Assembly: GCF_904846525.1 (NCBI RefSeq)
Contig: NZ_CAJHAZ010000002.1
Location: 62,001 to 126,000 of the forward strand
Direction: 5' to 3'
DNA: 64,000 nt
DNA from: Psychrobacter sp. 1044
GTDB lineage: Bacteria; Pseudomonadota; Gammaproteobacteria; Pseudomonadales; Moraxellaceae
Shown one piece after another: positions 50,290 through 59,538 of this stretch; position 1 is the stretch's first letter; each line of letters begins with the position of its first letter. The notes under the pieces were generated by a model. The model had not been told where the DNA came from. It saw only the letters and a list, made by a program, of their open reading frames with translations, and ran no database searches. Made by a program: the position numbers and the translations under genes.

Positions 50290-51246
50290 TTAGGCGTTTT
50301 TTACTGCATAACTAGGCTCGAACAATCCTAGTGACATGGCTTGTTTGACCATTCCCATGATATCGCTATTAACAATATCAAATAATGTATCCAAATCATC
50401 AATGACATAATAAATCGGCTGGATATGATCGATACGATAAGGAGTACGGAGTACATCAAGCAAATCAAACGCGCGGTGCTCTGGTTGATTTTGCGGTTGA
50501 TGCTGAGGTTCTGATTGCTGCTCAGAACCAGCATTGAGTGCATAAACCGTCTCAGACGGTGAGCTTAAAATGCCACCGCCATAGATTCGGCGACTGCTCT
50601 GATTTTGTCCCACCAAGCCAAACTCGATGGTAAACCAATAGAGCCGTGCCAAAAACCACCGTTCTTCTTTAGTGGCATTAAGACCCAGCTTGCCATAAGT
50701 TTCATTGAACGTCGCAAAGGCAGGATGGGTCAAAAGCGGACAATGTCCAACGATTTCATGAAAAATATCAGGCTCTTCGATATAGTCCATATCATCAAAT
50801 CGACGGATAAAAGTTGCCACCGGAAAGGATTTATTGGCAAGCAATTTAAAAAACTTACCAAAACTGATTAATGCAGGGACAGCGGCAGTTTGCCAACCAG
50901 TCGTGGCTTGCAATACCTCATCGATACCATGCAATTGCGGAATACGCGTAGCGGGCAAATTCAGTTTTTTTAAACCGTCTAGATAGGCTGGGCAGGCACG
51001 GTTAGGTATTTGCTCGGCTTGACGCTCAAGCAATGCCTGCCACATACCATTTTCATCATCACTATAGTGAATATGACCATGGCTATCTGGCTGATGCGAC
51101 ACGTAAGGTTGTTTTTTAGGCATAGAATCCTGCTTTTTATCAGCAGAATCATCGTGACTGGCAGCATCAGTGCCTAGCGTTTTGCAAGCAACGCTGTTGG
51201 CACCGATAGCTTTATTAACAGAATTCGTATGTGGTAGGCGTTCCAT
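50290..51246 (-). CDS. phhA: Phenylalanine 4-hydroxylase
   Basis: 318 residues. The catalytic domain shows the iron ligands in HEIVGHCPLLTHPAF (two His) and the later Glu in ARLYWFTIEFGL. Other family segments are HGIDEVLQATTGWQTAAVPA and RIYGGGILSSPSETVYAL. It makes tyrosine from phenylalanine with tetrahydropterin. The N terminus (about 45 residues) is polar. A Gln/Pro-rich insertion (SEPQHQPQNQPEHRAF) near residue 270 is unusual. AAAGGA precedes the ATG. Confidence 0.95.
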   Translation of the reverse strand: MERLPHTNSVNKAIGANSVACKTLGTDAASHDDSADKKQDSMPKKQPYVSHQPDSHGHIHYSDDENGMWQALLERQAEQIPNRACPAYLDGLKKLNLPATRIPQLHGIDEVLQATTGWQTAAVPALISFGKFFKLLANKSFPVATFIRRFDDMDYIEEPDIFHEIVGHCPLLTHPAFATFNETYGKLGLNATKEERWFLARLYWFTIEFGLVGQNQSSRRIYGGGILSSPSETVYALNAGSEQQSEPQHQPQNQPEHRAFDLLDVLRTPYRIDHIQPIYYVIDDLDTLFDIVNSDIMGMVKQAMSLGLFEPSYAVKNA

Positions 51247-51434
51247 GCCTGTATTCCTTTTATTGCCATTACCGCTCTGAATTTTTGCTAGTCGTTTTCA
51301 ATCATGACTGAACCATAGCTCAGTCATCGCATTGAACACATGGTATTACAGAGCGCAGTGGTTATTAGGGACAAGACAAACTCCTTTTGCCCTGCCCGTT
51401 TATTTTATGGATTTTTCCCTAAAGGTAGAGGCGC

Positions 51435-52535
51435 TTACGGTGTTTCAGTTTCTGGCTGACCAACCGTGCCACGACGCACTTGATCGCGCTCGATGGATTC
51501 AAATAGGGCTTTGAAGTTACCTTCGCCAAAGCCATCTTCGTAATCACCTTTACGCTGGATAAACTCGAAGAAAACAGGGCTACCTAAAATAGTTTCAGAG
51601 AAAATTTGTAGTAGCAGACGCGGTGTGCCGCCTTCAGTGGTGCCATCTAACAAGATACCGCGCATCTGTAGCTCAGAGACATTTTCGCCATGATTTGGTA
51701 GACGCTCACTCAGCATTTCGTAGTAAGTCGCAGTTGGAGCGGTCATGAGCGGGATACCCGCTGCTTTTAATTTATCGATGCTGGCAAACAAATCATCGCT
51801 GGCTAAAGCAATATGCTGAATACCTTCACCGTTGAAATGCATCAAGTATTCTTCAATTTGACCGCCGCCCTGCTTTGACTCTTCGTTCAATGGAATACGG
51901 ATTTTGCCATCAGGCGCTGTCATGGCTTTACTGGTCAAACCCGTATATTCACCTTTGATGTCAAAAAAGCGGATTTCGCGGAAGTTAAAGATGCGCTCAT
52001 AAAAGTTTGCCCAATAGGCCATACGACCACGGTAGACGTTATGGGTTAAATGGTCGATAACTTTAAAACCATGCCCGACAGGACGACGGTCTACATCAGC
52101 AAAAAACTCGAAATCGACGTCATAAATAGACTCACCATCTTTATAACGATCAATAAGATAAATCAGTGAGCCACCGATACCTTTGATAGCAGGCAAGCGC
52201 AGCTCCATTACACCAGTGGGCACGTCTACTGGCTGCGCGCCCATTTCGATGGCACGCTCATAAGCTTTTTTGGAATTCTGCACACGAAAGCCCATGCTAC
52301 AAGCACCAGCACCATGCTCTTCAACGAAATAACTCGCTTCGCTTTTTGGTTCACGATTTAGAATAAGATTGATATCACCTTGACGGTATAGCGCCACATC
52401 TTTTGAGCGATGGTTGGCGACATGGGCAAAGCCAAGCTGTTTGAACAATGCGTCGACCGCATCCGGTTGAGGTGAGGCGAATTCAACAAAATCAAACCCA
52501 TTCAGGTTCATTGGGTTGTCAAATAAATCTGCCAT
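51435..52535 (-). CDS. hppD: 4-hydroxyphenylpyruvate dioxygenase
   Basis: 366 residues from the ATG at 52535 (AAGGA 8 nt upstream). Two vicinal-oxygen-chelate halves; the iron ligands lie in [12 protein letters not shown] (His), [14 protein letters not shown] (His) and [20 protein letters not shown] (Glu). It converts 4-hydroxyphenylpyruvate to homogentisate. It lies divergent to a LysR regulator with a palindrome between them. Confidence 0.95.
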   Translation of the reverse strand: MADLFDNPMNLNGFDFVEFASPQPDAVDALFKQLGFAHVANHRSKDVALYRQGDINLILNREPKSEASYFVEEHGAGACSMGFRVQNSKKAYERAIEMGAQPVDVPTGVMELRLPAIKGIGGSLIYLIDRYKDGESIYDVDFEFFADVDRRPVGHGFKVIDHLTHNVYRGRMAYWANFYERIFNFREIRFFDIKGEYTGLTSKAMTAPDGKIRIPLNEESKQGGGQIEEYLMHFNGEGIQHIALASDDLFASIDKLKAAGIPLMTAPTATYYEMLSERLPNHGENVSELQMRGILLDGTTEGGTPRLLLQIFSETILGSPVFFEFIQRKGDYEDGFGEGNFKALFESIERDQVRRGTVGQPETETP

Positions 52536-52590
52536 TGTAATCATCCTTAATTTCAATTGGTGGTAAAAATGCAATAAAAAATGTCTTCAA

Positions 52591-52607
52591 TCAATAATTC
52601 TTATTGA
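52591..52607. promoter_or_regulatory. Palindromic operator between hppD and lysR
   Basis: TCAATAATTCTTATTGA is a perfect 7-3-7 inverted repeat midway between the divergent hppD and LysR genes. It fits the size of a LysR-type binding site. Confidence 0.55.
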
Positions 52608-52680
52608 CGATGTATTTATATTAGATTAGGTTTATTTATAAGACTAATTGTTTTTTATGATTTATTTATCAGGTTTACTT

Positions 52681-53610
52681 ATGAATATCAGCATTCGCCA
52701 ATTAACCGCTTTCATCCAAGTCGCTGACAATGGCAGTTTTACCCGTGCCAGCGATCAGATGCATTTGACCCAATCTGCCGTTAGCGGCTTGATTAAAGAG
52801 CTAGAGTCCAGCCTCGGTATTGTGCTGTTCGACCGTACTACCCGCCAGCTGTCGTTGTCGGTAGTAGGACGGCATTTATTGCCGCAAGCACGGCGTATCT
52901 TGAATGAGATGCAGCTGTTTGAAAATGAGGCAAGCAGCTTAACGAGCTTGGCGCAAGGTCAAGTACGACTCGCTGTTTCGCAGTTTGCAGCCTCCTCTAT
53001 GCCAGCGGTCATCGCCCAGTTTTCCAAACAACACCCCGAGATTGGCGTATCGTTATTAGATTGTTCGGCAGAAAACTTACTCAGACATATTCAGGACATT
53101 GAAGTAGATTTGGGTGTCGGTACTGAGCTTGGATTTATGGAGGCTGAGGACGACATCAATGCTGATTTGTTATATCAGCTGCCATTTTGTGTGGTGATGC
53201 CTGACAACCATGCGCTGGCACAAAAACATGAAATAACGTGGCAGGATTTATTAGACATTCCGCTCATCACGCTGCAAGGCCCTTTCATTGAACAAGTGAC
53301 AGCCGAATTGGACGACCAGATCGCCAGTCATATTCAACAGGCGCGTTACAAGGTCAATTTTATGTCCACCGCGCTTGAGATGACCCGTCAAGGCTTCGGC
53401 ATTACCTTATGTTTGCCCTATATGCCCGAAGTCATCGACTGGGTTAGCGCCAATGGTTTACAAATGAGGCCGCTGGCACAACCCGTTAAAATGCGGCAGT
53501 TTTTTATCTATCAGCGTGCTTCTCGTGCGTTATCGCCTGCTACCATTGCTTTCAAAGACTTCTTGCAGAGCTATTTTTCCAGTCATTTTAATGACTTACA
53601 GCATACTTAA
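52681..53610 (+). CDS. LysR-family transcriptional regulator
   Basis: 309 residues from the ATG at 52681. The N-terminal helix-turn-helix (about 1-65: ISIRQLTAFIQVADNGSFTR, then LTQSAVSGLIKELESSLGI, VLFDRTTRQLSLS) is followed by the substrate-binding domain (VRLAVSQFAASSMPAVIAQF, GVGTELGFMEAED). The position opposite hppD suggests it controls tyrosine degradation genes. The inducer is unknown. Confidence 0.9.
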   Translation: MNISIRQLTAFIQVADNGSFTRASDQMHLTQSAVSGLIKELESSLGIVLFDRTTRQLSLSVVGRHLLPQARRILNEMQLFENEASSLTSLAQGQVRLAVSQFAASSMPAVIAQFSKQHPEIGVSLLDCSAENLLRHIQDIEVDLGVGTELGFMEAEDDINADLLYQLPFCVVMPDNHALAQKHEITWQDLLDIPLITLQGPFIEQVTAELDDQIASHIQQARYKVNFMSTALEMTRQGFGITLCLPYMPEVIDWVSANGLQMRPLAQPVKMRQFFIYQRASRALSPATIAFKDFLQSYFSSHFNDLQHT

Positions 53611-53775
53611 GTATCGCTGATACAGAGATCATCGGTGCTTAAAAAGCCTTGAAACACAATGGTTTCAACCAACTATTTTATTAATTATGCAAGATAATTG
53701 AATCTCATATTGAGTTAACCGTCAATTTGCTCTATGATTTTTGGCGGCTTGATTTATATTTCATAAGGAAACAAC

Positions 53776-54972
53776 ATGTTTGAACGTATCGACTATTACG
53801 CTGGTGATCCAATTCTAGGGCTGATGGAAAAATATACAGCAGATAACAATCCTAAAAAGGTCAATTTAGGCATTGGTATTTATTATGATGAAAATGGTGT
53901 ATTGCCCGTACTTGACTGTGTAAAAACAGCCGAAGAACGCATTGCCGATCCTATTGCGCCGCGTCCATATCTGCCGATGGCAGGCTTGCCAGGACATCGT
54001 AAAGGCTGTCAGGAATTACTGTTCGGTAAAGACGCGCAGATTTTAAAAGACGGTTTGGTCGCCACTATCGCTACGATCGGCGGTTCTGGTGCGTTAAAAG
54101 TCGGCGCTGAGTTCATCCATGAATGGTTCCCACAATCTAAATGCTATGTGAGTGACCCAACATGGGGCAACCACATTGCTATTTTTGAAGGCTCTGACGT
54201 CGAAGTGGGTAAATACCCGTACTACGACAAAGCCAACAGCAGCATCAAGTTCGATGAAATGATTGCGTTTTTTGAGACGTTGAACAAAAATGATGTGATC
54301 TTGCTGCATCCTTGTTGCCACAATCCAACAGGTCTAGATTTGACCCGTGAGCAATGGGATACCGTACTGAACGTCGTTCAAGCGCGCGAACTGATTCCAT
54401 TTATGGATATTGCCTACCAAGGCTTTGGCGAAGACATGGACAGCGATGCTTATGCGATTCGTAAAGCTGTCGATATGGGCTTGCCATTGTTTGTCAGCAA
54501 CTCATTCTCTAAAAACTTATCGCTATATGGTGAGCGTGTCGGCGGTCTATCAGTTGTTTGTCCAACGGTTGACGAGACAGAGCGCGTCTTCGGTCAGCTA
54601 AATGCTACCGTACGCCGTATTTACTCAAGCCCGCCATCACATGGTGGTCGTGTGGTCGATATCGTTATGAACGACGAAGCACTACATAAGCAATGGGTTG
54701 GCGAAGTTTATGCGATGCGCGACCGTATCAAAGCCATGCGTTTACAGCTAAAATCAGTGTTAGAAGCCAAAATCCCGAACCGCAACTTTGACTATATTAC
54801 CCGTCAAAATGGCATGTTTAGCTTTACTGGTCTGACGCCTGAGCAAGTCGAACGCTTACAAAGCGAGTTTGGCATTTACATGGTTTCCAACTCACGTATG
54901 TGTGTGGCTGGACTGAACACCAGTAACATCGACTATGTCGCCAATGCCATGGCAGACGTCTTAAAAGACTGA
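53776..54972 (+). CDS. tyrB: Aromatic amino acid aminotransferase TyrB
   Basis: 398 residues, AspC/TyrB size. It has VNLGIGIYYDENGVLPVLDC, YLPMAGLPGHRKGCQELLFG, PLP-binding SNSFSKNLSLYGERVGGLSV with the catalytic Lys, and the Arg in SNSRMCVAGLNTSNI. It transaminates tyrosine or phenylalanine, feeding 4-hydroxyphenylpyruvate to HppD. AAGGAAAC precedes the ATG and a strong terminator follows. Confidence 0.93.
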   Translation: MFERIDYYAGDPILGLMEKYTADNNPKKVNLGIGIYYDENGVLPVLDCVKTAEERIADPIAPRPYLPMAGLPGHRKGCQELLFGKDAQILKDGLVATIATIGGSGALKVGAEFIHEWFPQSKCYVSDPTWGNHIAIFEGSDVEVGKYPYYDKANSSIKFDEMIAFFETLNKNDVILLHPCCHNPTGLDLTREQWDTVLNVVQARELIPFMDIAYQGFGEDMDSDAYAIRKAVDMGLPLFVSNSFSKNLSLYGERVGGLSVVCPTVDETERVFGQLNATVRRIYSSPPSHGGRVVDIVMNDEALHKQWVGEVYAMRDRIKAMRLQLKSVLEAKIPNRNFDYITRQNGMFSFTGLTPEQVERLQSEFGIYMVSNSRMCVAGLNTSNIDYVANAMADVLKD

Positions 54973-55022
54973 GTGAGCACGCATTAAAACGGTGCGGTAG
55001 TCAGTAATAGCGATTCACAAAA

Positions 55023-55051
55023 AGGTTGAGCGACTGCTCAGCCTTTTTTTT
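55023..55051 (+). terminator. Terminator after tyrB
   Basis: AGGTTGAGC (55023-55031), loop GACT, GCTCAGCCT (55036-55044), then eight T. It is a clean intrinsic terminator, so fahA is transcribed separately. Confidence 0.85.
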
Positions 55052-55226
55052 ATGTCCTACGTTTTTCCTATTTATTTTACCAAATAACATCAACGTCCCT
55101 AGTATCACGTCTATTTTAAGAAAACACTGCACAAAAATCCTTGCAATCTCCACTTTGATAAATTACATTATGCGTAAGTAGTTAATTATAACGTAATTCA
55201 TTATATGCTTTAGCAAGGAGCACCCT

Positions 55227-56528
55227 ATGTCAAAGATTGACAATACCCTCACATCCTTTATCGATATCGCCGCTGATTCTGACTTCTCCATTCATAACCT
55301 ACCTTATGGTATTTTTAGTGATGCCAAAGACGCTGCTGGTAATAACAAGCGCCGCGCTGGTGTGGCTATCGGTGAGTACGTATTGGATTTGGCTGTGCTC
55401 GAAGCAGAAGGTTTACTGAGCTTAGAGGGCGGTCCATATTTTGATCAACCAACGCTAAACGCTTTTATTGACTCAGGTCGAGACAACTGGACTCAAGCAC
55501 GCTCAACCATCCAAACCCTCCTATCTAGTGCCAGCGACGCCTTGCGTGATAATCAAGACTTGCAGAAAAAAGCGCTATTTAATCAAGCAAACGTCACCAT
55601 GCATCTGCCTGTTCACGTCCCAGGTTTTACCGATTTCTATTCGTCTAAAGAGCACGCCACCAACGTCGGTACTATGTTTCGTGATCCAAACAACGCCCTA
55701 CTACCTAACTGGACTGAAATGCCCGTCGGCTATAATGGACGCGCCAGCACCGTCATCGTCAGTGGCACTGAGGTGATACGCCCCTCTGGTCAATTAAAAC
55801 CAAACGCTGACGACCGCCCTATTTTCTCAGCCTGTAAGCGTTTAGATTTTGAACTTGAGACTGCTTTTGTGGTTGGTAAAGGTAATAGCATTGGTCAACC
55901 AATTGCAGTAGACAATGCCTTTGAGCATATTTTTGGCATGGTCTTGCTCAACGACTGGTCAGCCCGTGACATTCAAAAATGGGAATATGTGCCTTTAGGT
56001 CCATTTAATGCAAAGACCTTTGCTTCTGAAGTCTCGCCTTGGATTGTGACTATGGATGCGTTGGCACCTTTTAAAACAGCATGCCCGATTCAAGAGCCAA
56101 AACCATTGGCATATCTAAACGAAAAAGACAGCAATAATAGCTATGACATCCATCTATCAGTTGAGTTATTGCCTGAAAACTCAGATAGCGCCACTGTGGT
56201 TTGTGAGACCAACTTCAAGCACATGTATTGGTCAATGGCGCAGCAGCTCACGCATCACACCATCACTGGCTGTAAAGTAGAAGTTGGCGATATGATGGGC
56301 TCAGGTACGATTTCAGGACCAACGCCAGATTCTTATGGCTCAATGCTAGAGATTGCTTGGAATGCGACCAAACCTGTCACTTTAAAAGGCGGCGAGACCC
56401 GCAATTTTATTGAAGATGGCGACACAGTAATCATGAAAGGCTATAGCGAAAAAGACGGCATTCGTGTCGGGTTTGGTGAAGTACGCGGCAAAGTACTGCC
56501 CGCGCTTAACTTTGATTTTGACAAATAG
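55227..56528 (+). CDS. fahA: Fumarylacetoacetase
   Basis: 433 residues. Family segments are FSIHNLPYGIFSDAKDAAGN, the metal/substrate-binding DFYSSKEHATNVGTMFRDPN, ELETAFVVGKGNSIGQPI, NDWSARDIQKWEYVPLGPFN and GTISGPTPDSYGSMLEI. It hydrolyses fumarylacetoacetate to fumarate and acetoacetate, the last step of tyrosine degradation. GCAAGGAG lies before the ATG. The promoter region contains TTAATTATAAC, also found upstream of maiA. Confidence 0.95.
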   Translation: MSKIDNTLTSFIDIAADSDFSIHNLPYGIFSDAKDAAGNNKRRAGVAIGEYVLDLAVLEAEGLLSLEGGPYFDQPTLNAFIDSGRDNWTQARSTIQTLLSSASDALRDNQDLQKKALFNQANVTMHLPVHVPGFTDFYSSKEHATNVGTMFRDPNNALLPNWTEMPVGYNGRASTVIVSGTEVIRPSGQLKPNADDRPIFSACKRLDFELETAFVVGKGNSIGQPIAVDNAFEHIFGMVLLNDWSARDIQKWEYVPLGPFNAKTFASEVSPWIVTMDALAPFKTACPIQEPKPLAYLNEKDSNNSYDIHLSVELLPENSDSATVVCETNFKHMYWSMAQQLTHHTITGCKVEVGDMMGSGTISGPTPDSYGSMLEIAWNATKPVTLKGGETRNFIEDGDTVIMKGYSEKDGIRVGFGEVRGKVLPALNFDFDK

Positions 56529-56641
56529 TCTAGAAAAAATGTGAGCACAGTCGTTTTGAGCTGCCAAGCAACCATCGACCTATAGTCAATTGGTACTGGC
56601 AGCCTATTACTCACTGCATTCCCTATCAAAAGGAGTTTGAT

Positions 56642-57217
56642 ATGAGCTTTAAAATTGAAAAAATCCATCATGTGGCTTATCGCTGCAAAGACGCTAAAGA
56701 AACCGTTGAATGGTATCAAAAATACCTAAACATGGATTTCATCCTTGCATTCGCTGAAGACCACGTACCTTCGACCAAAGCCTTTGATCCTTATATGCAT
56801 GTTTTTTTAGACGCAGGTAATGGCAACGTATTGGCGTTTTTTGAAGTGCCCAATCAGCCTGAAATGGGTTTTGATCCGAATACCCCAAATTGGGTGCAAC
56901 ACTTAGCCATGAAGGTAAAAGACCGTGATGCCTTAATGGCAGCAAAAAAGCATTTAGAAGAAAATGGTATTGATGTGGTCGGCGTGACCAATCACGGTAT
57001 CTTCCATTCTATCTATTTCTTTGATCCTAACGGCCATCGTATGGAACTCACCTACGATGATATTACCTCAGAAGAAAAAGTCTCGATGATTACTGAAGCC
57101 ATGAAGTATGAGATGTTAGAAGAATGGTCACGTACCAAACGCGCACCAGCTCATACCCAGTTTTTACATGCAGAGGAACTGGCTGAAGCAAGAGAAGTCG
57201 CGCCTGTCGGTGAGTGA
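56642..57217 (+). CDS. VOC-superfamily protein, candidate homogentisate ring-cleavage enzyme
   Basis: 191 residues with two vicinal-oxygen-chelate modules. Likely metal ligands are H9/H10 (IEKIHHVAYRC), E68 (FFEVPN), H87 (WVQHLAMKV) and E135 (HRMELTYD); H118 and H122 lie near. AAGGAG precedes the ATG 114 bp after fahA. The family includes glyoxalase I and type I extradiol dioxygenases. Because no hmgA occurs in this cluster, the protein may open homogentisate. A glyoxalase-like role cannot be excluded. The helical C-terminal tail (AMKYEMLEEWSRTKR) is typical of this subgroup. Confidence 0.75.
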   Translation: MSFKIEKIHHVAYRCKDAKETVEWYQKYLNMDFILAFAEDHVPSTKAFDPYMHVFLDAGNGNVLAFFEVPNQPEMGFDPNTPNWVQHLAMKVKDRDALMAAKKHLEENGIDVVGVTNHGIFHSIYFFDPNGHRMELTYDDITSEEKVSMITEAMKYEMLEEWSRTKRAPAHTQFLHAEELAEAREVAPVGE

Positions 57218-57260
57218 TTGACCTGTTATTGTGTTCGCTATCTCTTTTTATATGATTAAT

Positions 57261-57323
57261 TAGGGCGTGCCATCATTTTAAGACCATTAAATGTATCAAT
57301 ATACTAATTGATGATACGCCCTA
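57261..57323. repeat. MITE-like palindrome
   Basis: GGGCGTGCCATCA and its inverted partner GGGCGTATCATCA bound a 59-bp element, flanked by TA. The left end also matches the element at 46863 (AGGGCRTGCCMTCATTTTA). It has no coding capacity. It could act as a weak hairpin downstream of the VOC gene. Confidence 0.6.
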
Positions 57324-57360
57324 GGTAGCGAACAATATCTAACCATCATGAAAGGATTCA

Positions 57361-58416
57361 ATGATGAAAATAAAAACCCCTTTAGGAATACTCTTAGCTG
57401 CCTCGATTGCGATGACTGGCTGCTCCAATAACGATCAAGCGGTCAGCACATCTACAGATGCAGGTGAAGTGACGACGTTGCGATTCTCGCACTTTATGAC
57501 TGCCAATGACAACATAAACACCGAAGCATTGCAGCCATGGGCAAAGAAAATTGAAGAAGAATCAAAAGGCCGCTTAAAGATTGAGATATACCCTTCTGCT
57601 ACTCTTAGCAAACCGGGCGCTACCTATGACGCTACCGCGAAAGGCATCGTTGATATCGGTATGCAAGCACAAGGATATACAGCAGGACGGTTTCCTTTAA
57701 CGCAGATTGTAGAGCTGCCAGGTATCACCAATACCGCACAGCAGCAGAGCTGCATACTTCATAAGCTGTATGATGATGGTGTCATTAAAAATGAGTACGA
57801 AGATACTCACCTGCTCGCGCTCATCGGAACAGGACAAGGCGCCCTTCATACGGTTGATAAGCCTATTCGCACGCCAGCCGATATGAAAGGCTTACGTATT
57901 CGCCAACCTTCTGCCGTTGCCAGCCACATTATCGAAGCGACTGGCGCGGCGCCCGTTGGCATGCCTGCCAGTGATACTTATACTTCCCTTCAACGCGGTG
58001 TCATTGACGGACTTAGCTTTACTTGGCAGCCCATTCAAGCATTTCGTCTTGATGAGTTAATCAATACGCACACCAACATTCCTTTTTATAACTCTACTTT
58101 TGTTATCAGTATGAATAAAGAGAAATACGACAATTTGCCCGATGATCTCAAGAAAGTAATTGATGACAATTCAGGGGCGGAGATGGCAGCACGTGTCTCC
58201 AAAGTATTTGACGTCAGTAATGCCAAAGCAATGGCTGCCGCTAAAGAAAAAGGCGATATCATGATCGATATTCCTGACCCACTCAATGACCCAGACTGGA
58301 AGGGGCCATTAATGGAAGGCTCGCAGCACTATCTAGATGAAGTGAATGCCAGTGGTCTAGACGCTGACAACGTGTACGAAAAAGCTAAATCAGCAAGTAG
58401 CGCCTGTATGGTCTAA
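57361..58416 (+). CDS. TRAP transporter substrate-binding lipoprotein, DctP-type
   Basis: 351 residues. A lipoprotein signal (LGILLAASIAMTGC) leads the TRAP binding protein fold: TLRFSHFMTANDNINTEAL, LKIEIYPSATLSKPGATYDA, the Arg in MKGLRIRQPSAVASHI and GVIDGLSFTWQPIQAFRLDE. It should bind an organic acid. No DctQ or DctM gene is adjacent, so the membrane subunits lie elsewhere or the protein acts alone. Context suggests an aromatic acid or a degradation intermediate. Confidence 0.88.
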   Translation: MMKIKTPLGILLAASIAMTGCSNNDQAVSTSTDAGEVTTLRFSHFMTANDNINTEALQPWAKKIEEESKGRLKIEIYPSATLSKPGATYDATAKGIVDIGMQAQGYTAGRFPLTQIVELPGITNTAQQQSCILHKLYDDGVIKNEYEDTHLLALIGTGQGALHTVDKPIRTPADMKGLRIRQPSAVASHIIEATGAAPVGMPASDTYTSLQRGVIDGLSFTWQPIQAFRLDELINTHTNIPFYNSTFVISMNKEKYDNLPDDLKKVIDDNSGAEMAARVSKVFDVSNAKAMAAAKEKGDIMIDIPDPLNDPDWKGPLMEGSQHYLDEVNASGLDADNVYEKAKSASSACMV

Positions 58417-58511
58417 AGGATGAATATCATTAAATGATATTCGGACAAAAATTCCTTTACGCGATAGTCGGTCAGTTTATATGATTAAAACTTATATAGT
58501 AAAAAAACCAG

Positions 58512-59399
58512 CTACGCAATTTGATAACGCTGCGCGATTGCTAGTATTTGCTCAACCACGTTGTGTTGCTCACTCATGGGCAATTGCTCTGTCGTTCCGA
58601 TGATAGTGATGGCGTATTCTAGTGGTAGTTCTTTGCTAGCAGTTTTGCCACTAACAGCAGATAGATTAACAGCGCTATTAGCAAGCTGCGGCAATATGAC
58701 AGGAATCGTAATGGCATTAATCCCCATCAGCATATCACCCGTCACTGTCGCATAGCCTTGGGTACGAATCTTGGCTTGCAAGTGACTGAAATTCTGCCAT
58801 TTTTCTGTGATTATTGCTTCATTGTCTGTCTGCCATTCAGCTGTGACCAATGGCTGAATGACGGCATCTGGCTGATAACTGGCAAATAATTGCCCCGTCG
58901 CCGATGTCGTCAGCGGCATACGTGAACCGATACGAGTGATAATACTAATCGGGCTATCTGGTTCAACGGACTGAATAATAATAGGACCTTCGCTAAACCA
59001 TTTGGCAATCTGCACACCGCAATTCAGGGTGTCTTTGATTTCATTAGCGATGTGCGTCAGCCGCTCTAAAATATTGTTTTGACTAAATCCAGCGTGCCCC
59101 AATGCTGCCAATGTGTTAACACTATCGCCTAGCCCGTAGCGACCATCATCAAGCTTACGCGCATAGTTTTTACGTATAAGACTGACCAAATAGCGGTGAC
59201 ACTTTGCTGGATGCATTTGCATCACTTGCGCAATATCTTTTAGCATCATCGGCTCGTTATGATCAATAAGAACGTCTAATACCGACAATCCAATCTCCAG
59301 TGACTGGACGCCACTTTGACTTTTATTGGTTGTCACTGGATTTTCTAAAGGGTTTTCAGCTGCTGGCATGTTTTGCTCAATGAGTAATTTACTTGGCAT
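58512..59399 (-). CDS. IclR-family transcriptional regulator
   Basis: 295 residues. A winged helix (about 25-90: SLEIGLSVLDVLIDHNEPMM, LKDIAQVMQMHPAKCHRYLV, LDDGRYGLGDSVNTLAALG) is followed by an effector-binding domain (TRIGSRMPLTTSATGQLFAS, QGYATVTGDMLMGINAITIP). Divergent from maiA, it probably senses a homogentisate-pathway intermediate, as HmgR does in pseudomonads. TTAATTATAAC lies upstream of maiA (59485) and fahA (55182). Confidence 0.9.
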   Translation of the reverse strand: MPSKLLIEQNMPAAENPLENPVTTNKSQSGVQSLEIGLSVLDVLIDHNEPMMLKDIAQVMQMHPAKCHRYLVSLIRKNYARKLDDGRYGLGDSVNTLAALGHAGFSQNNILERLTHIANEIKDTLNCGVQIAKWFSEGPIIIQSVEPDSPISIITRIGSRMPLTTSATGQLFASYQPDAVIQPLVTAEWQTDNEAIITEKWQNFSHLQAKIRTQGYATVTGDMLMGINAITIPVILPQLANSAVNLSAVSGKTASKELPLEYAITIIGTTEQLPMSEQHNVVEQILAIAQRYQIA

Positions 59400-59538
59400 A
59401 TTAATCTAATATATTCATGAAAAACTGAAATGAAGAGGTAACGTCATAAGAGTTCTTTAATTGTATAACATACATTTCGTATTATTAATTATAACTGCTT
59501 ATCTCATTCACAACCTACCATAATAAAAGGAATTCACA

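Noticed and set aside
53649-53668. Hairpin TTGAAAC/GTTTCAA between the LysR gene and tyrB
   Set aside because: There is no T-run on the plus strand and no gene on the minus strand that would need it; too weak to call as a terminator.
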